Assembly: GCF_031157315.1 (NCBI RefSeq)
Contig: NZ_JAVIFU010000043.1
Coordinates: forward strand, 1 to 61,712
Reading direction: 5' to 3'
Origin: Paenibacillus sp. LHD-38
GTDB taxonomy: Bacteria > Bacillota > Bacilli > Paenibacillales > Paenibacillaceae
DNA length: 61,712 nucleotides
This document shows, piece by piece, positions 1-8,100 of the stretch. A program made the translations under genes and the position numbers. Under the pieces are notes generated by a model, which was not told where the DNA came from, ran no database searches, and saw only the letters and a list, made by a program, of their open reading frames with translations. Position 1 is the stretch's first letter, and the number at the start of each line of letters is the position of its first letter.

Positions 1-164
1 GGTAACCAACCCACGGATAGCAGCGTGCCGACCGTCGCTCGCTTATTTGCCCCCGCGCCTAGTGTTTCGGTTAATGCAAGTACGAGGTATTGACAAAAAC
101 GTTCATAGCAACGTACCCGTTCAAGTGATGTAGCTAAACAGAAATAACTTCGCTTTTTCCAAAT
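1..164. other. Non-coding left edge with a degenerate box 1 repeat
   Basis: No supportable gene. Positions 108-124 read on the minus strand as TTGAACGGGTACGTTGC, a degenerate copy of the box 1 element (GCTAACGGGTACATTAGC) found after other genes in this window. It lies about 40 bases beyond the stop codon of the lipoprotein gene, the usual place for box 1 in this repeat family. The rest of the stretch shows nothing recognisable. Confidence 0.4.
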
Positions 165-686
165 CTAATTTTTTAGTCGGTTGATTGCTTTTTGAAATTG
201 TTTTTCATATTTCGCAGATTCATTCATATTTCCATGTGCCCAATAAAATACCATCATATTTTTTGCTTCATAAATACGAGGAAGCGTCATATCATATTTT
301 TCTTTTTGTTTATTAAAGTCTTCCAAACCTTTTTTGCGTGCGTTTTCTGATTCAAAAACATAAATTGAAACTCTCTCTAGTTTAGTTGGATCTATATTTT
401 CGGCAGGACTACCCACGGTAAACTTATTCGGTTTATTGTTGTTCAATATCCAATTATTAGGTTCTTCTACAACTGGCATTAATTCAAGTCCTTCTACCTG
501 CAATGCTTTTTTGAAGTCTTCCAATGTCAGTTTCTCTATAATTCCTTTACCTTCATTATGTTCTTCACCTACCGGTTGACTAGTTTCGTTTTCTATAGAA
601 TCATTAAAACATCCTGTCAATGCAATTAACATTACACATGCCAGCAAAATGAATTTCAGTTTCAATCTCCCCCCCCCCCCTTTCAT
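165..686 (-). CDS. Hypothetical lipoprotein with poly-G tract at its start
   Basis: An exported lipoprotein of about 166-173 residues. A hydrophobic segment ends in the lipobox LTGC, so the mature protein should be tethered to the outer face of the membrane through Cys26. The mature part is charged and soluble (motifs such as LEDFKKAL and ENARKKGLEDF) and I do not recognise a family. The start is ambiguous. ATG at 686 places a run of twelve G inside the coding sequence as four Gly codons. A TTG at 665, next to LKLKF, would instead leave the G run as part of the ribosome binding site. Box 2 of the repeat family ends 81 bases upstream and a degenerate box 1 follows the stop, so the gene has the single-gene cassette layout seen elsewhere here. 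Confidence 0.75.
   Translation of the reverse strand: MKGGGGRLKLKFILLACVMLIALTGCFNDSIENETSQPVGEEHNEGKGIIEKLTLEDFKKALQVEGLELMPVVEEPNNWILNNNKPNKFTVGSPAENIDPTKLERVSIYVFESENARKKGLEDFNKQKEKYDMTLPRIYEAKNMMVFYWAHGNMNESAKYEKQFQKAINRLKN
669..680. repeat. Homopolymer run of 12 C (12 G on coding strand)
   Basis: Twelve consecutive C on the plus strand sit exactly at the translation start of the lipoprotein gene. A change of one or two bases would shift the reading frame from the ATG or alter the spacing from ribosome binding site to the TTG start. It is also a place where sequencing or assembly can miscount. Confidence 0.9.
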
Positions 687-767
687 CTTTCCTACTGACG
701 CTTATCTTGATTTATTAGTTACAATTTCTGTACAGGTATTTTATGGATATAGTGAATTTTCGATAAA

Positions 768-845
768 CTAACCTGCCCGTTAGCCATCCATGCCGCTCAC
801 GCGACACCACAGATTATGGAAGTAATTGCGTTCTTCCATGGGCCT
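768..845 (-). repeat. Box 2 element with conserved 60-bp extension, copy A
   Basis: On the minus strand the core reads CTAACGGGCAGGTTAG with perfect 5-base inverted arms. It is preceded by a segment containing CCATGGAAGAACG, ACTTCCATAA, GTGTCGCGTGAG and GGCATGG. The same extension recurs almost unchanged at 1634-1712 and in part at 12052-12097. The core lies 81 bases upstream of the lipoprotein start. Confidence 0.8.
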
Positions 846-921
846 ATCAGTACATCTGTACAAAAATCCTTATTTTGTGAGCATGATGCCTCGGAGACGT
901 CAAAACGCATTAAACAAGCAG

Positions 922-1003
922 AAAGGCCCTATTTTACCATTTTCCCTTTGTATTCGAAGTATTAAATTCGACCAATAAAAAGAAAATGGCTTATAGGGCC
1001 TTT
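922..1003. terminator. Large imperfect hairpin between box 1 and box 2
   Basis: AAAGGCCCTAT near 922 pairs with ATAGGGCCTTT ending at 1003, and inside it CCATTTTC pairs with GAAAATGG. The hairpin lies between the box 1 that follows the GNAT gene and the box 2 that precedes the lipoprotein gene. It could end transcription in either direction. The 687-1125 interval holds this hairpin and the two repeat boxes, and I see no gene in it. Confidence 0.6.
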
Positions 1004-1077
1004 TATATGTCTCTGGAGAGGTTTCACTTATGTATGCAGGCTTTTAAGGTAGCTGTTTTGTGTGCATGTCTTATTAA

Positions 1078-1095
1078 GCTAATGTACCCGTTAGC
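1078..1095 (-). repeat. Box 1 element after GNAT gene
   Basis: The minus strand reads GCTAACGGGTACATTAGC, identical to the copy at 46639-46656 on the other strand 45 kb away. It lies 31 bases past the stop codon of the acetyltransferase gene, the standard position of box 1 in this family. Confidence 0.85.
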
Positions 1096-1125
1096 TCAAC
1101 CTCGAGCTGATAATCAGCATTAAAT

Positions 1126-1569
1126 TTATTGCATCAAACGTTTTGTGAAACCTCTTTTGTCAGTAGAATAACCAATTGATTCGTAAAATTTATGTGCTGA
1201 TTCACGTTTGCTTGAGGATACGAGCATGACATAGCTGCACATGTTCTTTTGTCCAAAATCCTCAAGAGCTTTCATTAGCAGCTTCCCCACACCCTGACCT
1301 TGATATTCAGATGAAACAACTACGTTCTCAATCAACATAAACGGTTTACAATTGCCAACCAAATCATAGCAAACTATCCCCATCGATGTACCGATGACTC
1401 GATTACTATCACTAGCAACTGCAACGTAATAGTTAGGATTATTAGATATTATTTCAACCTGATTTTTCATAGCAGTTAAATTAGACTTTTCACCAATAAA
1501 TTCAACGAACAATTCGGAAAGCCCAGTAACATCATCAATTTTTGCTTTTCTAATCGTTATATGATCCAT
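1126..1569 (-). CDS. GNAT family N-acetyltransferase
   Basis: A 147-residue single-domain GNAT acetyltransferase, expected to move an acetyl group from acetyl-CoA to an amine. The acetyl-CoA pyrophosphate-binding motif is visible as YQGQGVGKLLM near residues 89-99. It is preceded by the beta strand IENVVV and followed by the typical C-terminal AHKFYESIGY. The length is normal for the fold, and the substrate cannot be read from sequence. AGGAGG lies 7 bases before the ATG. The gene is preceded by box 2 (1634-1652) and followed by box 1 (1078-1095), so it forms a complete unit of the cassette-like repeat arrangement. Confidence 0.9.
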   Translation of the reverse strand: MDHITIRKAKIDDVTGLSELFVEFIGEKSNLTAMKNQVEIISNNPNYYVAVASDSNRVIGTSMGIVCYDLVGNCKPFMLIENVVVSSEYQGQGVGKLLMKALEDFGQKNMCSYVMLVSSSKRESAHKFYESIGYSTDKRGFTKRLMQ

Positions 1570-1633
1570 AGATGCACCTCCTATGAGAAATATGGGTGAT
1601 AACTTTTACCATTATATTTTATATAATAGTTAA

Positions 1634-1712
1634 ATTATCCCGCCCGTTAGCCAACCATGCCACTCACGCGACACCGCAAATTATGGAAGTAATTACGTTC
1701 TTCCATGGGAGC
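1634..1712 (-). repeat. Box 2 element with conserved extension, copy B
   Basis: The minus strand carries the same extension as copy A at 768-845 (CCATGGAAGAACG, ACTTCCATAA, GTGTCGCGTGAG, GGCATGG), then a core reading GGCTAACGGGCGGGATAAT. It sits between the aminopeptidase stop codon and the GNAT start, 64 bases upstream of the latter. A short hairpin (TGGAAG with CTTCCA) is conserved in both copies. Confidence 0.8.
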
Positions 1713-1733
1713 GTAACAAAAGGCCATTGTAAT

Positions 1734-2858
1734 TTATTGAATTTTGGCGTTTTTTTGTGCTGGGTTTAATCCATCAAGTTCTTTAGTAACGAAGTAACCA
1801 TTTTCTCTTATTAGGACATCATCAAGCCATATTTGCCCACCGCCGTATTCTTCACGTTGGTTATAGACAATATCCCAATGTATAGAAGACATGTTTGAAT
1901 CCTGACATTGAACGGCAGCACTGCCAATTGCCAAGTGAATACTACCCCAAATTTTTTCATCAAACAAAATATCGTTCATTGGCTCCCATATATATGGGTT
2001 TAGACCAATACCAAATTCACCTATATATCTTGCCCCCTCATCTATCTCTAATATCTCCAAGAACTTTGCCGCGTTATTTGCTTTTGCATCAACAATTTTT
2101 CCATGTTCAAAGGTTAAAACGATATTATCGAATGTAGTTCCTCTAAAGTTGACGGGAGTATTGAAAGATATCACTCCATTAATGGAATGTTTTATAGGAA
2201 CGCTATAAACCTCACCGTCAGGCAGATTTTGTAGGCCAGCATCTTTTCTGACGGGCATTCCTTTAATTGACATCGTCAGATCAGTCCCTTCCCCCTTGAT
2301 CCTCACTTTATCTGTTTTACTTAGAAGACTAACCAAAACATCCATTTGCTCTGACAATTTTGAATAATCTAGATTACACACGCTAAAGTAAAGATTCTCA
2401 AATTTTTCCGTTGACATCTTAGCGCGTTGTGCCGCAGCGGCGTTAGGGTAACTCAGAATACACCATTTTGTTTTTGCCCATCTAGGTTCATGAACATGGT
2501 GATAATATACCTTCCAGTATTGATCAATTTTTTCTGAAGGAACATCGGATAGTTCACTGTCGTTGGCATCTGCTCTAATTAGCACATAGGCATCCATATC
2601 ATTCATGCGGACAAAATCATATGATGCTAATCGTTCTAATTGTTCCGATGAACTATGGATCAATTGTGTTCGAAGAATATCCTTATCTGTGAATACTACA
2701 AAAGGATAAGCGCCTGCGTTATAAGCTTCTAAGACAATTGCTTTAGCTAATAAGGTATCATGGCCCTCTACTTCAATTAACAACTTCTCTCCCTTTTGAA
2801 GATTTACAGAGTATGTAACAACGTTCCTTGCAAGTTGTTCTATTCTTAGGTCCTTCAT
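1734..2858 (-). CDS. M29 family aminopeptidase
   Basis: A 374-residue M29 (AmpS/PepS/aminopeptidase T) metallopeptidase that removes N-terminal residues from peptides in the cytoplasm. Features typical of the family are the N-terminal QLARNVVTYSVNLQKGEKLL and the C-terminal metal-site segments EFGIGLNP, KIWGSIHLAIG and SSIHWDIV, which carry the Glu and His ligands. The length is slightly short of the usual 400-410 residues. The start at ATG 2858 is preceded by CAGGAGGGATATC. It is transcribed in the same direction as the GNAT gene downstream, from which it is separated by a repeat element. Confidence 0.92.
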   Translation of the reverse strand: MKDLRIEQLARNVVTYSVNLQKGEKLLIEVEGHDTLLAKAIVLEAYNAGAYPFVVFTDKDILRTQLIHSSSEQLERLASYDFVRMNDMDAYVLIRADANDSELSDVPSEKIDQYWKVYYHHVHEPRWAKTKWCILSYPNAAAAQRAKMSTEKFENLYFSVCNLDYSKLSEQMDVLVSLLSKTDKVRIKGEGTDLTMSIKGMPVRKDAGLQNLPDGEVYSVPIKHSINGVISFNTPVNFRGTTFDNIVLTFEHGKIVDAKANNAAKFLEILEIDEGARYIGEFGIGLNPYIWEPMNDILFDEKIWGSIHLAIGSAAVQCQDSNMSSIHWDIVYNQREEYGGGQIWLDDVLIRENGYFVTKELDGLNPAQKNAKIQ

Positions 2859-2941
2859 GATATCCCTCCTGGAGTTGAATAATTCATATTACACATCAGA
2901 TGGTTAAAGAGCCACATTATGAGTATTAGGGATATAGAATG

Positions 2942-2968
2942 AAAAAAGGAGCACTAATCCCTTTTTTT
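2942..2968. terminator. Probable intrinsic terminator of the sigma-factor gene
   Basis: AAAAAAGG and CCTTTTTT pair around a short loop, with T-rich flanks on both strands, between the sigma-factor stop (3024) and the aminopeptidase start (2858). The stem is short, so the assignment is tentative. Confidence 0.4.
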
Positions 2969-3023
2969 AAATAGAGGATTAAAAATGTGTTTCCCTTACC
3001 ATTACTGAGGGCCAAAAACATTA

Positions 3024-4250
3024 CTATTTGTTTCTTACATACTCAACCCATTGCTCATGCAGCTCTGACTCAGAACATTGAAAAATTTCATTAAAACCGT
3101 TGGGATTTCTAATTACTTTATTTAATGCATCTAATCCATATTTATCAACAATGAACTCCACAATTAAATAAGAAAATTGAAATCCTTTCATCGTTTCAAA
3201 ATCCCAAGTATCATTATTTAACTCTTGAAAAGACGGGATAACAATATTATGAATGGTATCTAAAGTGCTGTTCTTGATGAATTCTTCGCTCATTCCTTTT
3301 GACTCATATCCTCCAATACCTTGACGCGCCCATTTTGGAGCACGCGGATTAATGTCAGTGATTAACCACATTGTGAACAAGTGTACGGTGGATTTAAGAA
3401 TGGATTGATACGTATGCTCTGGTCCAGGATTCAAAGGAGAAACAATTTTTAAATAATTCTCCTCAAAGGTACCCATGAACCAATTGGGAGCATTTTCTTC
3501 TCCCACAGCTTGATGGAAGGTCGGAAGATCTGGATAAATTTCAATGATAATTTTTCTGGATGGCTGGTGTTTATATTTCAGTGAAATTCTTTCAACATTA
3601 TCCTTAAGCTCATTAAATAAGTCTTGATGAACCTTCTTCAGACTATCAGTCATGTCATTTGTTTCACTTTTATTTACTATTGATATCATATCTAGAATAG
3701 ACATTATGGCAATGTCACCCCATTCTTTTAATTCTCTTCTTAATTTCTCTAATGATCGGTACAACCTGTTCTTTACTGCACTCTCACGCATTCCAACGAT
3801 CTTGGAAATTTCCGACAAGGTGCAGTCAACAAAAAAACGCAATGAAATAATCTGTTGGTCTAGTTCATTTAGATTTTTTAACGCTGAACTAATATCAATA
3901 CGGATTTCAACATACTTAGCAAAATCAAGAGAGATAGACTGTGATTCGTAACCTGTAAAATCATATGGGATATCTTTTTTTCGTGATAAACTTCGAAATT
4001 CATTTTTCACTGTATTCTGAGCAATTTTGAAAATCCAAGTGAATAAACTGGAATTTTCTTTAAAAGTATGAATGTTTTCTATTGCCTTTAAGAAAACTTG
4101 TTGTGTTAGGTCATCCGCAACCATAGGATTTACTTTCAACGAGAGATATTTGCAGATTCTTTTGCGATATTGATCATAGGTGATTTCAAATTTTTTGATG
4201 TTTCCCTGTTCATCCGGATAAACAGGGCTTTTGTCATGAGCTCCAGACAT
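3024..4250 (-). CDS. ECF sigma factor fused to degenerate gluzincin-like domain
   Basis: A 408-residue protein. Residues about 15-90 form sigma-70 region 2 (DDLTQQVFLKAIENI, FTWIFKIAQNTVKNEF). Residues about 130-185 form region 4 (LNELDQQIISLRFF, TLSEISKIVGMRESAVKNRL). Ordinary ECF factors end there. This one continues for about 220 residues with a segment like the MA-clan peptidase domains (APKWARQGIGGYES, like the usual WFNEGLAEY). The expected HExxH zinc site reads HLFTM, so the Glu and second His are missing and peptidase activity is unlikely. I infer a sensory or autoinhibitory role for the tail. I chose the ATG at 4250 because AGAGGAGG precedes it by 9 bases; the 64 extra upstream codons look non-coding. 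No anti-sigma gene is adjacent. Confidence 0.85.
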   Translation of the reverse strand: MSGAHDKSPVYPDEQGNIKKFEITYDQYRKRICKYLSLKVNPMVADDLTQQVFLKAIENIHTFKENSSLFTWIFKIAQNTVKNEFRSLSRKKDIPYDFTGYESQSISLDFAKYVEIRIDISSALKNLNELDQQIISLRFFVDCTLSEISKIVGMRESAVKNRLYRSLEKLRRELKEWGDIAIMSILDMISIVNKSETNDMTDSLKKVHQDLFNELKDNVERISLKYKHQPSRKIIIEIYPDLPTFHQAVGEENAPNWFMGTFEENYLKIVSPLNPGPEHTYQSILKSTVHLFTMWLITDINPRAPKWARQGIGGYESKGMSEEFIKNSTLDTIHNIVIPSFQELNNDTWDFETMKGFQFSYLIVEFIVDKYGLDALNKVIRNPNGFNEIFQCSESELHEQWVEYVRNK

Positions 4251-4447
4251 TGTAAAGAACCTCCTCTTGACCTTACATTCAATTAGACACCGCAGGGAGA
4301 TAAAAAGCCACAAATACAAGTAGAAATTTTTTTGGATTGATCTTGTCCCCCAAGGGAGGTCTAAAGACAAACTTTTAGACAGACCCAGGAAAGTAATAGT
4401 GAATTGAATACTATCGAGGAACCTTGGTTTTATAATCATCATTTAAA

Positions 4448-4858
4448 GTGGATGAATTTGCTTACGGGGGCATTGTTTTTAATGATGCTGGTGAAGTATT
4501 GATGAGAAGTCCTAGTGGATATTGGGGAGGCTATGTTTGGACTTTTGCCAAAGGGGGAAGAGATCCACAAGATCAATCTACTGAATTCACAGCATTGAGA
4601 GAAGTTAGAGAAGAAACTGGATATGTTTGTAAAGTTATTGCACCGATCCTAGGGGCGTTTGAATCAGATACATGCGTCACAAAATTTTAGTAAGACCCGA
4701 CAGGATTAGTACATAATTTTGATCATGAAACACAGGAAGTTCGATGGCTTAGCAAGGCAGAGGCATTCGAGTTAATAAGTCTTACTTTGACAGAAAAAGG
4801 TCGATTGAGGGATATCAACGCACTTAAAAGTGACATAGAAGTATTGCAAACATTGTAG
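4448..4858 (+). pseudogene. NUDIX hydrolase pseudogene (two in-frame stops)
   Basis: The reading frame starts at GTG 4448 and carries the NUDIX box (GGRDPQDQSTEFTALREVRE followed by ETG), which would hydrolyse nucleoside diphosphate derivatives. Translation ends at TAG TAA (4688-4693). The same frame then continues with PTGLVHNFDHETQEVRWLSK and a normal family C-terminus up to 4858. The simplest reading is an inactivated gene of about 137 codons. No clear ribosome binding site precedes 4448, and the 5' end abuts the region upstream of the sigma-factor gene, so the start may also be lost. Confidence 0.75.
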
Positions 4859-4878
4859 AGAGTGCAAGAACCAAAAAC

Positions 4879-4935
4879 AGGCTGCCGGTTATTTGCCGGC
4901 AGCCTCGTCGTGTTGCATTATTGCGCTAACGTTAG
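4879..4935 (-). repeat. Box 1-type element and hairpin
   Basis: On the minus strand GAACTAACGTTAGCGC (a box 1 variant lacking the central spacer) is followed by a hairpin, AGGCTGCCGG with CCGGCAGCCT, and a T run. This is the box 1 plus terminator order of the repeat family. It lies 41 bases beyond a minus-strand stop codon at 4977, which could mark the end of a now-degraded gene. The 4936-5140 stretch otherwise shows no supportable gene. Confidence 0.6.
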
Positions 4936-5140
4936 TTCAACAGAGGATCATATCAAAATTAGTCTTGATTGTTTCATTATTCTAAGTGTCCTTGACTAAT
5001 ATCTCGTTTAGCTAAATCTAAAGCCACTGCGATTTTAATCTGATTCCATTTGCTGAGCCCCTTACTCGCAAGGGTAACCGATGGCATCGCGAAGCGGCAT
5101 GACTCGTCTAAGCGACAAAGACCATCTTCAACGTGAAAAT

Positions 5141-5179
5141 AACAGGAAGAGGAAGGCACCGGGCCTTCCTCTTCCTGTT
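5141..5179 (-). terminator. Intrinsic terminator of the polysaccharide lyase gene
   Basis: A near-perfect hairpin (AACAGGAAGAGGAAGG with CCTTCCTCTTCCTGTT) lies just past the lyase stop codon and is followed by TATTTT on the minus strand. Confidence 0.85.
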
Positions 5180-5184
5180 GCTTA

Positions 5185-8100
5185 TTATTTTCCAGACTGA
5201 TTATGAGGCACAGTGACGGTAACAGATACAGCCGTTTGGTTGCCCGCTTTGTCGGTTGCCGTATACGTGATGGTATAGATGCGCGATTTTTCCGCACGCA
5301 AGCTGAACGAATCGACTGCTGTGCCGAATTCGGCCTGAATGTCGCCTTTATCGATGTCGGGTATATTGCACGTAATGGAAGTTAACACCACCGGTTCAAT
5401 GCCCGATCCGGCATCGCTCGCATTCAGCGCGGCATGGACCGTCACCATTTTATGGTTCGCCGGCCAAATTGAATACTTATCCAGCTGAACGGATAGCACC
5501 GGCGCGATCTTATCAATGTTGCTGACCGTATAACTGGCTACCTTCGATACATTTCCTGCAGCATCCGTTGCTCTTGCATACACGGTCTCATTATCGGAAA
5601 CAACGATCGGGGTGGTGTATGGCGTCCATTCCCCTTCTGCGCCCTTTTTGTACTCATTGACCACAGCATCATCGGGATATCTGACCGTTAAGGTAACGTC
5701 GCCGTTAGTCGGCGTTGTAACGTCCGCCGCGATGGAGGGATCGGCAGGGGCAGTCTTGTCCACATGAACCGTAACCGTATGCGGCTGTTCCACATTACCT
5801 GCAAAGTCCACGCTCCAATACACCAAAGTATGCGTCCCCTCTTCGGTCAAATTAACCGAGCTGCCGGTTTGCTGTGCGCCCCCGTTTACTGTGAAATAGG
5901 TAGCCGCTACCCCGGAACCGGTATCGACGGCATCGAAGCTTACCAACGCATCCTTGTTAACGGATCCGTTCGGCGCGTCATCCGATGTCACCGGCGGTAT
6001 CAGGTCTGCCTCTTTCACTTTCCCATGCAGTCTCAATTCCGCCATATTGCCAAACCACGCATTCGGATTATAAATGCGGATATAACGGTAAGCTTCCGTC
6101 CCGCTGATCGCGTGCGATTGCCAATCCGCCGTTACAGCCGCTGGCTTCGAGATCGTTGTCCAATTCGTAAGATCGTTAGATCCCTGAATCTCCGTCCCCC
6201 TAATCCGGGCGTATAAATTATTATCCTGTCTCGCAAGCAGTTCTACACTCGATAATACGGCTTGATTGCCTTCCTTGAAATCGAACGTAATGAAGCCTCC
6301 CGCTCCGCCGCCGTTCATCCGGAAATCGGAGTTCGTAAGCGGATTGTTATCGAATAGACAATTTACCTGCTTTAATGTTTCTGCTGCTGATCTTCCGGAA
6401 GTAGAATCGATTAAATGGGCGATGCCGGTCACATTGCCGATCAAATCCGACTCGTCAGCGAGATACAGCTTGGTGTTATCGGTCGTAGTATACGTCGTGT
6501 CTCCTTCCGTTCCGTCGTTCGCCTTATAGTCAATCGCAAATTTGACCGAGCCCGTCTGGACGTCTCCGTTCAACGTCGCCGCGGCCGTCCAATAGATATT
6601 GTCCTGCGTACTCACGATTGCATCCCGGCCTTGGATCGTGACCTTTATGTTCTGGATCGGTTCTTTTGCTTTGATCGTTAATTTTGCCGTATTGCCCAGC
6701 ACGATCCGGCCATTAACGCTCTGGTCCGAGCTAAGCGACACGGACTCCAGCTTGTTATTCGTCTCATGACGCTCGCCAAAGATTTTAAGCTCGGCCAACT
6801 CTAGCATATTCTGAACTTGACCGCGGAGAGCATCCGGCTGTGGATCAATCATTTGGATTTTAATATACCGGAATTGGGCATTTTTGTACGCATCGTCCAC
6901 GTCAAGCGTTGCGATCCCGTCGGTATACGCCGTTTGTCCTGGTGTCAGCCGCGTCCAGTTTTCTCTGTCATTGGAACCGAATACCGTCGAGCCTGCCATC
7001 CGATCCACAAAATTCATTCGCCCCTCAAAAGCAAACGCATCGGCCGAAATCTTATAATCAGGTCCAAAATCGATGATATGATACAAATTCGGATACGGCG
7101 CCAGCGAATAAGCCGGGAACGTATTATCGTTGCCATCCGTTAGGAGTGAAATCGCGTTTCCAAAGGTGGATGTCACGAGGCCCGTATAATTCATACTTCC
7201 GTTAGCCGCGAATAAAGGAGTCAACAATTGAAGACCTTCGGCCGCTTTTCGCATGGCTAATAATTGCTGATAGAAAGCTTCATTCGTCGCAGCTTCCAGC
7301 TGACTCATCGTATCCTCGTATACGGCTTTAAACTGATTAAGAGATGCCGTCACATAAAGAGTACTCGGATTATAAAGCGCTGTAGCTGCTTGTACGGCAG
7401 AAGAGCGGTCTTGGCTTACAACGATATTGACATTTTTAGTTGAAAGCGTTGTGCCGTCGGAAGCCTGGACGATAAAAGAATACGTTCCGGCTTGCGTCGG
7501 CTGCCAGGCAAATGCGCCGGTGCCCGCATTAAATTCCGCGCCTTGCGGCATATTCGCAATCTCATATGCGAGGACATCCTCTTGACCGGAATCGTCAGCG
7601 GAAAAGTCCAGCTTCACAGGAGCGTCAACAAAAGCATAACTATTCACATTTGAAGCTCCGTCTTTAAACACAGGAGGGGTCAGTTGTTCGCCTGCTTTTA
7701 CATTCAGGTGGTCAATATCAACTGTTGTGCCTGTTCCTTTCACCTTTACATAAAGGAGGCTGTAGTCGCCGTCAAGCTGACCGTAGGTAACTTTGTTAAT
7801 GCCCATGTCATAGGTCATGTATTTCCACTGACCCTTCGTATCCGGCAGCGTCAGCGTATGGTAAGGCGTCGAACCGATTTCTTTGCTCAGCTCTAAGACA
7901 GCTGTGCCGTTCGTACGAAACTTGATGCCAATAAGCCGGGAATTCGTGCGATTGGCATATGACAAATTAAGAAGGACAAATTTGCTTCCATCTTCCGTTG
8001 CTTTTGTCTGCACATAAGAGGCAGCTCCTTCATGGACGGTAGCCGTATGCTGATCAAATACCGTGTACCGGTCTTCTACTTCGACCAGCGCATCGCTTGT

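Noticed and set aside
4977..5297. 106-codon minus-strand frame overlapping the lyase C-terminus and its terminator
   Set aside because: The start lies inside the lyase gene and the frame crosses a strong terminator hairpin. Only its last 36 codons look gene-like, so it is discussed as a possible remnant and not called as a gene.
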